From NCBI GenBank assembly GCA_029262315.1, contig JAJCZP010000277.1:1-45219 (forward strand): DNA of 45,219 nucleotides, written 5' to 3'. A program made the translations under genes and the position numbers. How positions within the stretch are numbered: the stretch's first letter is position 1; every line of letters starts with the position of its first letter. This document shows positions 1 through 11,709 of the stretch, piece after piece. Source of the DNA: Deltaproteobacteria bacterium. GTDB lineage: Bacteria > Desulfobacterota > Binatia > UTPRO1. Below the pieces are notes generated by a model. The model had not been told where the DNA came from. It saw only the letters and a list, made by a program, of their open reading frames with translations, and did no database searches.

Positions 1-56
1 CACTCGGGCTCACACGCCCCACAGTTGATGCACTCCTCAGTAATGACCGTCGCCAT
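1..56 (-). CDS. Ferredoxin N-terminus, 2[4Fe-4S] type, cut by window edge
   Basis: Only the first 18 codons are inside the window. They read MATVITEECINCGACEPE, which carries the CxxCxxC start of a bacterial [4Fe-4S] ferredoxin (YfhL/Fdx type). Such proteins are small soluble electron carriers. The ATG is at 54-56 and is preceded on the minus strand by a purine-rich GGAAAGGA about ten bases upstream, which supports this start. The gene is divergent from the carboxypeptidase homologue that follows. The remainder of the protein, including the second cluster motif, lies outside the window, so the exact subfamily cannot be judged. Confidence 0.75.
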   Translation of the reverse strand, partial: MATVITEECINCGACEPE

Positions 57-210
57 CCATCCATCCTTTCCGCGAGCGGGGACCCCGACGCGCTCTCGAT
101 TGGAGCGCGGGACCAGCAGATATTCGCAGCCGATTCTGCTCAGATCCTACGAAACTGTCAACGAAATCAGCCACTAGGGCACAGGCCGAAAATTGCACGT
201 CGGCAGGTGA

Positions 211-1350
211 GTGTGGTATCGATGCGCGCGGTCTGGAAACAGGGTGGTGCGGTGGTCAGGACAGCGGTGGGGGCTCGGATACGCGCGTGCGTGGGGGCTC
301 GGATACGCGCGGACGTGGGGGCTCGGATGCGCACTCGCGTGGGCACTCGCCTGCCCCCCGATGGCACTCGGCGGGACGGTGATCGCCGATATCGCCGAGG
401 GCACCTTGCTCCGGCAGGTAGATGGCGCGACCGCCATCGAGGCGCGCCTCGCGGCCTCGCTGCTCCTGGTCCACGTCGTCCACGACGCGGTCCAGGCTGG
501 CGTGCTCAGGCCAGCAACCGTCGTCGCCATCGTTCCAGGCCCTGACTCCACACCAACCCAGATCGAAGCGACGCACCTCACCGTCGACGAGCTCCTGCTC
601 CTGCTGCTGCTGACCGGAGACCGGACGGCCGCCCATAGCCTTGCCCTGTCCATCGGGCCGGACATCGAACAAACGCGAACCCGCATGCTCCAGGTCGCCT
701 CCCGGCTGGGCCTGACGGCAACGCGCGAGCCATCGACCACGGACGAGGCGCCGGCGGTGGATCACGCGCTCCACACCTCCGCCCGCGATCTCGCCCAGCT
801 TGGACTCGCCATCACACGGGCGCCGGCCATCCGGCCGCGACTCGATCTGGATGGGGCGCCCATCGCCAACGGGCAGTTCATCGTCCGGGCCACCGATCCG
901 CTCATCGCGACCGAACTCCGGAAAGGCACGGCGCGCGCCGCAATGGTACTCGGGCGTCGCGACGATCTCGAGCTGCTGACGGTCGCCACCGGCACCGATG
1001 CCCACGAGGCGGCCTGGGAGTTGCTGACGGATGCGCTCGATCGCTACGAACGCCAAGTCATCGTGCACTCGGGTCAAGAGGTCGGCCCCCCCGTACACGT
1101 GCGCGGTGGCATCATCCCACGCTTCACGTCCGTCGCCGCCGAGCGTTTCGCCATCACGGCGCGACGTGACTCCGCTCTGCACGTTGGAACTCGCCTCCAA
1201 CTCCCAACGCATGTGGATGCTCCGGTTGACGTCAACGAGACGGTCGGCGAGCTGGTGATTGAGCAACAGGGTGAGGTCGTCGCGGTCGTTCCGCTGATCG
1301 CCCCCCGAACCATCGCCCCTCGGCACTGGCTGGGCGCATCGCTGCGTTGA
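211..1350 (+). CDS. D-alanyl-D-alanine carboxypeptidase (S11/PBP5-like) homologue lacking catalytic motifs
   Basis: The fold follows DacA/PBP5: an S11 peptidase domain at about residues 55-255 and a PBP5 C-terminal beta domain at about 295-370 (motif DAPVDVNETVGEL). The active-site motifs are all altered. SxxK reads SLLL (83-86), SxN reads TGD (135-137), and KTG reads RAT (226-228). The neighbouring TSARDLAQLG, which matches the STARD segment of PBP5, is kept. It is therefore probably a non-catalytic, penicillin-binding-protein-derived structural or regulatory protein of the envelope. The start is uncertain. GTG at 211 gives a leader made of WGLGYARA repeats ending in WALAC, which could be a lipobox. 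ATG at 361 gives a protein that begins directly at the domain without export signal. I favour 211 because the family is periplasmic. Confidence 0.75.
   Translation: MWYRCARSGNRVVRWSGQRWGLGYARAWGLGYARTWGLGCALAWALACPPMALGGTVIADIAEGTLLRQVDGATAIEARLAASLLLVHVVHDAVQAGVLRPATVVAIVPGPDSTPTQIEATHLTVDELLLLLLLTGDRTAAHSLALSIGPDIEQTRTRMLQVASRLGLTATREPSTTDEAPAVDHALHTSARDLAQLGLAITRAPAIRPRLDLDGAPIANGQFIVRATDPLIATELRKGTARAAMVLGRRDDLELLTVATGTDAHEAAWELLTDALDRYERQVIVHSGQEVGPPVHVRGGIIPRFTSVAAERFAITARRDSALHVGTRLQLPTHVDAPVDVNETVGELVIEQQGEVVAVVPLIAPRTIAPRHWLGASLR
267..353 (+). repeat. 24-bp tandem repeat, about 3.5 copies
   Basis: Direct repeat with unit gtgggggctcggatacgcgc plus four variable bases. Copies lie at 267-290, 291-314 and 315-338, followed by a partial copy at 339-353. 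Because the unit is a multiple of three, it encodes an octapeptide WGLGYARA-like repeat in the leader of the gene starting at 211. The copies diverge progressively (tac to tgc, then degenerate), as expected for an ageing tandem duplication. Confidence 0.85.
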
Positions 1351-1548
1351 GGGCCCCTGCGCGGAGCGCCCGTGCTCCGATCGGCATCGCAGCTGCAAGG
1401 CGCGCTGCACCCGCTGCGCGGCTCGCGCTCAGCACGTCTAGCGCGCGGGCGCCGATGGCGTCGGGCCCCCCAAACAACGTGGGGTTGAGGGCCCGCGTGG
1501 CGGGGCGCTGGGGAACGGGTAAGCCCTCGGAGATAACGAGCGCGCCCC

Positions 1549-3516
<1,968 letters not shown>

Positions 3517-3668
3517 CGATTTCCTCCAGTCAGCATATCCATGGGATCCATGTGTACGAACTCATTCAGACGCGCCATCGAGCGACGGGCGTCAATTCCG
3601 GGTGTCAGGTCTCGAGGCAGGAACTCCCGATGCCGAGCGTCATTCGGTGACCAGACGCTCGGGAACGG

Positions 3669-3956
3669 TCAATCGTCGCGACGGAGATCCTCCTGCGGCA
3701 GATCGTCATCGTCGGAGCGATTGCCGCCGCGTGACTCGCCACGCGGGCTCCGCACCAAGGCTTCGAGATCGTAGAGATACCAAGCATCGTCGATTCTATC
3801 GTAGCGCCACACCCGCCCCGACTCCGTGTCGAGAACGAAGATTCCTTGCTCCGCGGCTCCACCGAACGTGTAGCGTGCGCCGTCGCCAGCGTACGCGTAC
3901 GATGCCGCTCCGACGAGCAGCAACATCACCAAGCCGCCCTTCAAGAGAAATTTCAC
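3669..3956 (-). CDS. Small exported protein of unknown function
   Basis: A 95-residue protein with a clear Sec signal peptide (residues 1-23, cleavage after AYA), then a short domain with FVLDTESGRVWRYD and AWYLYDLE, and an acidic, low-complexity tail. The FVLDTxTGxVW-type motif occurs in small exported proteins of unknown role in many bacteria; no function can be assigned. GTG start at 3954-3956 with AGGTG just upstream. It is transcribed away from groEL, so the 185-bp intergenic stretch at 3957-4141 serves both genes. Confidence 0.7.
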   Translation of the reverse strand: MKFLLKGGLVMLLLVGAASYAYAGDGARYTFGGAAEQGIFVLDTESGRVWRYDRIDDAWYLYDLEALVRSPRGESRGGNRSDDDDLPQEDLRRDD

Positions 3957-4057
3957 CTGGCACCTCGGAACCCAGTCAAGCTTTTGGACTGCGCCAGGCG
4001 GTAAGTACTGGTGGCGCGAGAGAAAGTTCGCTTGCTGTACCCGATGATCCTAATGAG

Positions 4058-5758
<1,701 letters not shown>

Positions 5759-5762
5759 GTGC

Positions 5763-5807
5763 CCTGGGGAGCCCATGGCCGTCGATTGCCGCTTGCGGCA
5801 CCCCAGG
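5763..5807 (+). terminator. Possible stem-loop after groEL
   Basis: Outer arms CCTGGGG (5763-5769) and CCCCAGG (5801-5807) enclose an inner hairpin GCCGC-TT-GCGGC (5788-5799), followed by CTTTGTG. The structure begins four bases after the groEL stop. The T-run is weak, so termination would be partial at best. Confidence 0.35.
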
Positions 5808-5878
5808 CTTTGTGCGAAACGACGACACAGGACGACCCGCAAGCAGCGGGAAACGGAACACTTTCAAGGAGGATAGAG

Positions 5879-6136
5879 ATGCGGAACGTGAGCAAAAGAG
5901 CGGCGGGGATCGCTGTAGCGGCACTGCTGGTATCCACAATTGGGGTCGGCTGTTCCAGCAAGCCGAATCCGGAGACCGTCGCAGCCGCGCAGCGCGCTGA
6001 TGCGGCCGCCGCAAAGGCCGACTCGGCAGCGGCGCGTGCGGAAGCCGCGGCCGGCCGCGTCGAGGATGCTGCTCGCCGGGCCGAGGCGGCGGCGCAAAAG
6101 GCCGAAGCCATCTTCATGAAGCACATGCGGAAGTAG
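5879..6136 (+). CDS. Alanine-zipper (Lpp-like) lipoprotein
   Basis: An 85-residue outer-membrane-type lipoprotein. Residues 1-24 form a lipoprotein signal ending in STIGVGC, with SSKPN after the acylated Cys. The rest is an Ala-rich helix with Ala at heptad spacing (AAAAKADSAAARAEAAAG and onward), typical of trimeric alanine zippers related to Lpp and OprI. It ends in a basic HMRK, where Lpp-type proteins carry the lysine used for peptidoglycan attachment; such attachment is only an inference. Start ATG at 5879 has AAGGAGG about seven bases upstream. A longer in-frame opening from 5759 has no ribosome binding site and would bury the signal peptide. Confidence 0.88.
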   Translation: MRNVSKRAAGIAVAALLVSTIGVGCSSKPNPETVAAAQRADAAAAKADSAAARAEAAAGRVEDAARRAEAAAQKAEAIFMKHMRK

Positions 6137-6180
6137 CTCTTCCGCACGCAATACAGCGACGCCTTCGGGCCAAGCATTAA

Positions 6181-6226
6181 GGGCGCCGGCCGTCGATCAT
6201 CCGAACGACGGCCGGCGCCCTTTTTT
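6181..6226 (+). terminator. Rho-independent terminator
   Basis: A perfect 15-bp stem with arms GGGCGCCGGCCGTCG (6181-6195) and CGACGGCCGGCGCCC (6206-6220), a 10-base loop, and TTTTTT at 6221-6226. It lies 44 bases after the lipoprotein stop and just before the end of the convergent dehydrogenase. This is the clearest intrinsic terminator in the window. There is no T-run on the opposite side, so it works for the rightward transcript. Confidence 0.95.
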
Positions 6227-6230
6227 CATC

Positions 6231-7253
6231 TCAGTCGAACGTCACGACGGTCTTGAGCGACACGCTTTGTCCCGCCGTGCGGTACGCCTCGTCGATCTGC
6301 TCGAGCGGAAACCTGTGCGTCACGACCTGCTCGGCTGACACGACGCCCTGTTCAATCAACCGCAGCGCCTCGCGCGTATCGTCGGGACCACACGAATAGC
6401 TCGGGACGAGCCGGATCTCCCGAAAGTAGAGATCATGCGGCTGAATCGCGAGACGATCGTCCGGACGGCTGGTCGTAAAGAAGACGACGGTGGCACCACG
6501 ACCGGCAAGCCCAAGACCGAGTTCCATTGCTTCGAGACTCCCCGGACCGATAATGACGGCGTCCGCCATGTTCCCGCCGGTGATCTCCTCGAGACGAGCC
6601 ACCGGATCCTCGCGATCGACATCGATCGTGGCATCGGCACCGAGTTCGCGGGCGCGTGCCAGTCGAAACGGCACCCGGTCGAGCCCGATCACCTGCCGGG
6701 CTCCTCCATGGCGAGCCAGACGCACGTGCAACTGCCCCATGATCCCGAGACCGATGATGGCCACCCGTTCGCCACCCCGGAGACCGGCTCGACGCAATGA
6801 TTTGACGATACAGGCCACGGGCTCGACGAGCGCCCCGTCGACGAACGAGACGTCAGCGGGAAGCGGCAAGGTATCCTCGCGCACGTTCCCTGCCGGCACG
6901 ACGAAGTATTCGGCCATACCACCCGGATCGAGTCGCGACGCACGCCACGCGGCGCACTGGACGAATTCTCCTCGTTGGCACAAATCGCAGCGCATGCACG
7001 GCGCGTGATGATGAACGAACACCCGGTCGCCGGGGTGAAAGGTCTCGACCTCAGAACCAATAGCGGCCACCTCGCCCGCCGGCTCGTGACCGAACACCAG
7101 CGGGGCCTTCCGCTGCATGTACCAGCCCATGATGTCGCCGGAACAAATGCCGCACGCGCGGGTACGGATCAGGAGTTCCCCAGGGGCGATCTTCGGGACC
7201 GGCAGGTCTCGAATCGAGATGCGGAGATCTGTGTCCAGGTACGCACCACGCAT
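6231..7253 (-). CDS. Zinc-dependent medium-chain alcohol dehydrogenase
   Basis: Medium-chain dehydrogenase/reductase of the threonine/sorbitol dehydrogenase group, about 340 residues. Catalytic zinc ligands are in CGICSGD and GHEPAGEV, the structural zinc lobe is CMRCDLCQRGEFVQC, and the Rossmann nucleotide site is GLGIMGQLHV. The substrate is not predictable. I place the start at ATG 7251-7253 (MRGAYLDTDL), where family similarity begins. In-frame ATGs at 7295 and 7346 would add a low-complexity, Pro/Arg-rich extension and overlap the upstream gene. It is a paralogue of the next gene upstream and probably its co-transcribed partner. Confidence 0.9.
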   Translation of the reverse strand: MRGAYLDTDLRISIRDLPVPKIAPGELLIRTRACGICSGDIMGWYMQRKAPLVFGHEPAGEVAAIGSEVETFHPGDRVFVHHHAPCMRCDLCQRGEFVQCAAWRASRLDPGGMAEYFVVPAGNVREDTLPLPADVSFVDGALVEPVACIVKSLRRAGLRGGERVAIIGLGIMGQLHVRLARHGGARQVIGLDRVPFRLARARELGADATIDVDREDPVARLEEITGGNMADAVIIGPGSLEAMELGLGLAGRGATVVFFTTSRPDDRLAIQPHDLYFREIRLVPSYSCGPDDTREALRLIEQGVVSAEQVVTHRFPLEQIDEAYRTAGQSVSLKTVVTFD

Positions 7254-7320
7254 GCGCGCGGGGATACCGGGTGTCTGGGTGACGGGCGGGCGCATGGGCG
7301 TGCGCTGGGACGGGGACGAC

Positions 7321-8355
7321 TTAGATCGCGGAGGGCACGAGGGCATACTTGATGCCCTGCCCCTGCTGCAGCAACGCCAGCACCTGTTCGAGATCTGGAA
7401 AACGGTACGTGTCCGTAATGAGCGGCCGGCCGTCGATCGTCCCCTCCGCGAGCAACCGCTGCGCCTGCTCGACGTCGCGGGGGGTAAAATGGAACGGGCT
7501 CAGGACGGTGATCTGATCATAGTGCAGGCGGCCGGTATCGAACGACACCCGTGTCCCCGACGGACAGCCACCGAAGAGCACGAGCGTGCCGCCGCGCCGC
7601 ACGTACTGGATCGCTTGCTCCCAGACGGGCGGCTGGCCCGTACACTCGATGACGACATCAGCACCGCGTCCGCCCGTCCCCTCCGCCACCTGGGCGTAGG
7701 CGCTGGCGGGATCGGTGGCGACCAAGACCGTCGCTCCCGCACTCTCGGCAGCTTCCGCACGGTAGCGGCGCCGCCCGAGGACGGTAATACGCTCGATCCC
7801 CATGCTGCGAAGCACCAGCACGTGCAGCAAACTGATCGCCCCCGCGCCGATGATCAACACCGAATCGTCGGGCCGAAGCGCGACCCGATTGATGGCATGA
7901 ACGACGCACGACAGCGGCTCGAGCAACGCGGCCTCGGCGTAGCTGAGCGACGCTTCCTTCGGGAACATGTTGGTCTGGACGATCTGGGACGGCAGCTTGA
8001 CGTATTCGGCGTAGGCGCCAAGCACCATCTTGTCCATCACCGTGGTGCAAAGGTTCTCCTGCTGATGCTTGCAGTAGTAGCACGCCTTACAGGGAGCCGT
8101 CGGTACGGCCATGATGGCGTCGCCCTCGCGAAAGCCCTCGACCCCCGACCCGACCGCGGCGAGGTCGCCTGCGAACTCGTGTCCGAACAGGGTCGGCATC
8201 GGCATCTTGGGATGCCCACGTAGGTAGGCCTTCAGGTCGGTGCCGCAGGTCAAGGCGGCCGTCACACGAACGACGACCTCGCCAGGCCCTGGTTCCGGTG
8301 TCTCCACCTCCCGGTAGTCGATCTTTCCGGGCTCCAAGAGAAGCTGTGCCAGCAT
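7321..8355 (-). CDS. Zinc-dependent medium-chain alcohol dehydrogenase (sorbitol/threonine dehydrogenase-like)
   Basis: Second MDR-family dehydrogenase, about 344 residues. The catalytic zinc site is TCGTDLKAY and GHEFAGD, structural zinc cysteines are CKACYYCKHQQENLC, and the nucleotide-binding motif is GAGAISLLHV. The segment around the second GxGxxG position is atypical (GAGAIS rather than GxGxxG), which is seen in some polyol dehydrogenases. I choose ATG at 8353-8355 (MLAQLLLEPG), where the conserved N-terminal strand starts; GGGAG lies about 15 bases upstream. The ORF itself is open to 8418. Two adjacent MDR genes suggest consecutive or alternative oxidation of a polyol or hydroxy acid. 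Confidence 0.9.
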   Translation of the reverse strand: MLAQLLLEPGKIDYREVETPEPGPGEVVVRVTAALTCGTDLKAYLRGHPKMPMPTLFGHEFAGDLAAVGSGVEGFREGDAIMAVPTAPCKACYYCKHQQENLCTTVMDKMVLGAYAEYVKLPSQIVQTNMFPKEASLSYAEAALLEPLSCVVHAINRVALRPDDSVLIIGAGAISLLHVLVLRSMGIERITVLGRRRYRAEAAESAGATVLVATDPASAYAQVAEGTGGRGADVVIECTGQPPVWEQAIQYVRRGGTLVLFGGCPSGTRVSFDTGRLHYDQITVLSPFHFTPRDVEQAQRLLAEGTIDGRPLITDTYRFPDLEQVLALLQQGQGIKYALVPSAI

Positions 8356-8560
8356 CGACCCGCCGCGCTCCCTTACGCCGCCGACCGCCCTAGAGAGGGG
8401 GCCGTCGCCCGGCACCAAAGTGGCACCCGTCTACTGGTGGGGTGCAGTGTTGTCAAGGTGATGGCGGCGCCGCGCGCCCGCCAACCAGACACCGCGATTG
8501 CGCCTTCGTGGTACCCAGCGCATCCGTCTGAGCCGCCCCCTCCACAGGACCTGTCTTGGC

Positions 8561-9775
8561 TCAAGCCGCCGCGGCGATCGTCTTCAGCCCCCGCTCCAGC
8601 CGGTTCATGCCCTCCTCGAGCTTCTCCAGCGACGTAGCATACGTGATGCGGATGTTCGCAGGCGCACCGAAATCCTCACCTCCGACCACGGCAACGCCGC
8701 ATTCGGTCAAGAAATATCGAGCAAGGTCGCCGGCAGCGTCGAGCCGCATACCGCCAACGCTCCGCCCGAGGAACTCGGACATGGTCGGAAAAACGTAGAA
8801 AGCGCCGCGCGGCGCCACGCAAGTCACCCCGTCGATCGCCCCAAGCCGCGCCAGGACGTATGCCCGCCGCCGTGTGAACTCGGTAAGCATGGTGCCGACG
8901 CACGACTGGTCGCCAGCCAGGGCTGCGATCGCGCCAGCCTGGGTGATCGAGGTGGGGTTCGTCGTACTCTGCCCCTGGATCGTCGTCATGGCCTTCACGA
9001 CGTGCGCTGGTGCGGCCGTATAGCCGAGACGCCAGCCGGTCATCGCGTAGGTCTTCGACACCGAGCTGATGACGATGGTCCGGGACTTGAGCTCGGGGCA
9101 CTCGGCCAGGAAATGACGCTGCGTGAACCCGTCGTAGACGAGTCGCTCGTAGACGTCGTCCGAAATGGTGATGAGATTGTGGCGCGCGATGACCTCGCCA
9201 AGCGCCCGAAGATCGGCCGCCTCGTACGCGGCCCCCGTCGGGTTGCTCGGGCTGTTCAGGATCACGCCTCGGGTCCTCTGCGTGATCGCGCCTTCCAGCG
9301 CCGCAGGTGACAACCGAAACCCCTCACGCTCCTCGGTCTGCACGATGACGGGGCTCGCCCCAGCGAGCTTCAGCATGTCCGCGTAGCTCACCCAGAACGG
9401 CGCTGGCACGACGACCTCGTCACCCTCCTGAAAGATGGCCTGGAACGCGTTGTAGAGGGAGTGCTTGCCCCCGCAACTGGCGATGATCTCCTGCGGTTCG
9501 TACGTCAGGCCGTTGTCACGTGCGAGCTTGGTGATGATGGCGTCTTTCAACGCCAGAGTACCACCGACGGGCGTGTACTTCGTCTGACCGGCCCGCAGGG
9601 CCTCGGCCGCCGCGGCTTTGATGTGCTCGGGCGTGTCGAAGTCTGGCTCGCCGGTGCTGAAATCGACGATGTCCCTACCCTCGCGGCGCAGCTCGGCGAG
9701 CTTTGCCGTCACGGCCACAGTCGCCGACGGCTTGACCCGGGACAGACGTTCGCTCAGACGGACAGGCTCGCTCAT
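8561..9775 (-). CDS. Aspartate aminotransferase, class I PLP enzyme
   Basis: 404-residue fold-type I aminotransferase of the bacterial Ib/1-gamma aspartate aminotransferase group. Seen motifs: STGEPDFDTPEHIK near the N-terminus, NSPSNPTGA with the PLP-contacting Asn, the Schiff-base lysine in SSVSKTYAMTGWRLGY, and the carboxylate-binding Arg in NIRITYA. It transfers amino groups between aspartate (or related amino acids such as prephenate) and 2-oxoglutarate in the cytoplasm. The start codon overlaps the coaD stop by four bases (ATGA), showing translational coupling in an rsmD-coaD-aminotransferase operon. Confidence 0.94.
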   Translation of the reverse strand: MSEPVRLSERLSRVKPSATVAVTAKLAELRREGRDIVDFSTGEPDFDTPEHIKAAAAEALRAGQTKYTPVGGTLALKDAIITKLARDNGLTYEPQEIIASCGGKHSLYNAFQAIFQEGDEVVVPAPFWVSYADMLKLAGASPVIVQTEEREGFRLSPAALEGAITQRTRGVILNSPSNPTGAAYEAADLRALGEVIARHNLITISDDVYERLVYDGFTQRHFLAECPELKSRTIVISSVSKTYAMTGWRLGYTAAPAHVVKAMTTIQGQSTTNPTSITQAGAIAALAGDQSCVGTMLTEFTRRRAYVLARLGAIDGVTCVAPRGAFYVFPTMSEFLGRSVGGMRLDAAGDLARYFLTECGVAVVGGEDFGAPANIRITYATSLEKLEEGMNRLERGLKTIAAAA

Positions 9776-10287
9776 CGCTGAGTCTTCTGGCGCAAGCGTC
9801 CCAGCACGGGCTCTGGGACGAGGCCCTCGATGTCGCCGCCAAGTGTCGCAACCTCTTTGACGAGCCGCGAGCTGGTATAGAAATGCGCCTCGCCGGCCAT
9901 CATGAATATGGTCTCGATTGTCGACGCCAAGTGTCGATTCATCATTGTCATCTGGAACTCGTATTCGAAATCGGCAACAGCGCGGAGGCCACGGATGATC
10001 ACAGACGCGCCCACGCGTTGCACATAGTTGATGAGTAATCCGGAGAAGCTTTCCGCCCTGACGCGACCGCCGCAGTGACGAAAGGTCTCGTCGATCATCG
10101 CGACCCGCTCCTCGGCCGGAAACATGGCGGTATCCTTGTGTGGATTGAACGCAACGGCCACGATCACCGTATCGAACACCTGCAGGCTGCGCTCGATGAT
10201 GTCGACGTGACCGTTGGTTATGGGATCGAACGATCCCGCATAGACGGCGAGGGCCGCCCGCCCCGTTCCTTCACTCTGGGTTGCCAT
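9772..10287 (-). CDS. coaD: Phosphopantetheine adenylyltransferase
   Basis: 171-residue nucleotidyltransferase that makes dephospho-CoA from 4'-phosphopantetheine and ATP, the penultimate step of CoA synthesis. The signature AVYAGSFDPITNGH holds the (T/H)xGH active-site motif, and the second motif is YTSSRLVKEVATLGGD. Length matches the family. The start ATG is at 10285-10287, 17 bases inside the end of rsmD; the ORF stays open upstream, but that part is a shadow of rsmD. Adjacent rsmD-coaD is a conserved bacterial pairing. Confidence 0.97.
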   Translation of the reverse strand: MATQSEGTGRAALAVYAGSFDPITNGHVDIIERSLQVFDTVIVAVAFNPHKDTAMFPAEERVAMIDETFRHCGGRVRAESFSGLLINYVQRVGASVIIRGLRAVADFEYEFQMTMMNRHLASTIETIFMMAGEAHFYTSSRLVKEVATLGGDIEGLVPEPVLGRLRQKTQR

Positions 10288-10855
10288 GAATTGTCTCCGC
10301 CGTGCGCTCGCGGGTGAAGAGCGCAATCCAGGTTTCACCGTAGCATCGATGCAATCGTCGCACGAACACGCCCACCCGTTCGGGCAAATCTTCGTTGCGC
10401 CCGTGCTCGGCAACGACCCAGCCCGCGTCCTCCAGCACGGCCGTACTCTCCAGCCGCTCGAGCGTTGGCACCAACTCGCCCTGTCCGTAGGGCGGGTCCA
10501 GGAACACACCCCCGAAACGCCGCCCCTCGTCCGCCAGGTGCCGGAGCGCCCGAGCAACCGGCATACCGATCACCTCGCCGGCGAACCCGGCAGCAGTCAG
10601 GTTGGCCCGAATCGCCTGCACGGCCGCGGGGCTGGAATCCACGAAAACCGCAGCGCTGGCACCGCGGCTGAGCGCCTCGATACCGAGACCTCCGGTGCCC
10701 GCAAAGAGGTCCAGCACGGTCAGACCAGTCAACGAACCCCGACTCTGCAGGATCGAGTACACGGCTTCCTTCACCCGATCGGTGGTCGGACGGATCTCAC
10801 GGCCCCGGGGGGCGCGCAGGCGCCGACCCCGCGCACTTCCTGCAACGATGCGCAC
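10271..10855 (-). CDS. rsmD: 16S rRNA (guanine-N2)-methyltransferase RsmD
   Basis: 194-residue SAM-dependent methyltransferase that modifies G966 of 16S rRNA. The N-terminal MRIVAGSARGR is characteristic. The SAM-binding loop is LDLFAGTGGLGIEALSRGA and the catalytic motif IV is DPPYG. GTG start at 10853-10855; there is no convincing ribosome binding site, so a slightly different start is possible. It overlaps coaD by 17 bp and heads the leftward operon. Divergent from cofC, with a 172-bp intergenic region between them. Confidence 0.95.
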   Translation of the reverse strand: MRIVAGSARGRRLRAPRGREIRPTTDRVKEAVYSILQSRGSLTGLTVLDLFAGTGGLGIEALSRGASAAVFVDSSPAAVQAIRANLTAAGFAGEVIGMPVARALRHLADEGRRFGGVFLDPPYGQGELVPTLERLESTAVLEDAGWVVAEHGRNEDLPERVGVFVRRLHRCYGETWIALFTRERTAETIHGNPE

Positions 10856-11027
10856 TATTGGAATACGAAGCTGAGCCCGATCTGGGCGGGCGCTTTATAG
10901 CGGCCCCCATCACCCGACCGCAACTACCCGCGGACCCGACCCGGCTTGACTCACCGCCGGCCGATCTTTAGGAGGAGGGCGAAGGAACCCGGCGAGCTCG
11001 CGGGCTCGCACGAGGAGAACCCCGCCG

Positions 11028-11681
11028 GTGAACATCGCGCTGCTTCCCGCAAAGCCGCTGGCTCTCGGCAAGAGTCGACTGGCCCCGCTGCTCTCGGCCA
11101 GCGACCGGGCCGCGATCGGCCACGCCATGTTCACCGATGTCCTGCGAGCGCTCTGCAACGCCGCGAGCCTCGATGCGGTCATCGTCGTGACCGCGGATGA
11201 GACGCTGGCCAGTGAGGCCGAGACGGCCGGGGCCTGGCTGATCCGCGAGTCGGCACCCACAGGGCTCAATGCGGCAGTCATTCAAGGCACGGATGCCGCC
11301 GTCACCCGCAACGCCACAACCGTCCTCGTCGTCTTGTCGGACATCCCATGGATCACGGGCCCGGACGTCGACGCGCTGTGCCTCGACGCGCCGACGAAAG
11401 GCGCGCTCGTCGTCCCGTCGAAGGAAGGCACGTTCACCAACGTCCTCTTACGTCGCCCACCGACGCTGTTCCGTCCGGCGTTTGGGCGCCACAGCCTGAG
11501 ACGACATGTCGCCGCCGCCGAGGCGCACGGGCTGCCGTGCCACATCTGTCCGCACGAGCGCATCGGCTTCGATGTCGACACGCCCGACGATCTACGCGCC
11601 TTCGCGGCCGTCGAGAGCCCGACGGCTACCTACCGCGAGACGGTACGACTCGGCCTCGCTCCGCTACGCCCGGTCGCGTAG
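11028..11681 (+). CDS. cofC: 2-phospho-L-lactate / phosphoenolpyruvate guanylyltransferase
   Basis: 217-residue nucleotidyltransferase of the CofC/FbiD family, which activates 2-phospholactate or PEP with GTP in coenzyme F420 biosynthesis. Visible: the N-terminal ALLPAKPLALGKSRLAPLLS signature with the KxRL-type nucleotide loop, SDIPWIT (metal-binding Asp), and the C-terminal GFDVDTPDDL. GTG start at 11028 with GAGGAG ten bases upstream. It is the only F420 biosynthesis gene here, but the window also has two LLM-class and one split-barrel protein of families that often use F420. Confidence 0.93.
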   Translation: MNIALLPAKPLALGKSRLAPLLSASDRAAIGHAMFTDVLRALCNAASLDAVIVVTADETLASEAETAGAWLIRESAPTGLNAAVIQGTDAAVTRNATTVLVVLSDIPWITGPDVDALCLDAPTKGALVVPSKEGTFTNVLLRRPPTLFRPAFGRHSLRRHVAAAEAHGLPCHICPHERIGFDVDTPDDLRAFAAVESPTATYRETVRLGLAPLRPVA

Positions 11682-11709
11682 CACAGCCGAACACCGGCGG
11701 GCGCGCAAC

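Noticed and set aside
267-353. CRISPR array
   Set aside because: The repeats are direct and adjacent with no spacers, in-frame within a gene.
9772-10557. Longer coaD protein starting at 10557
   Set aside because: The extra 90 residues overlap rsmD in another frame and show no similarity to CoaD; start at 10287 matches family length.
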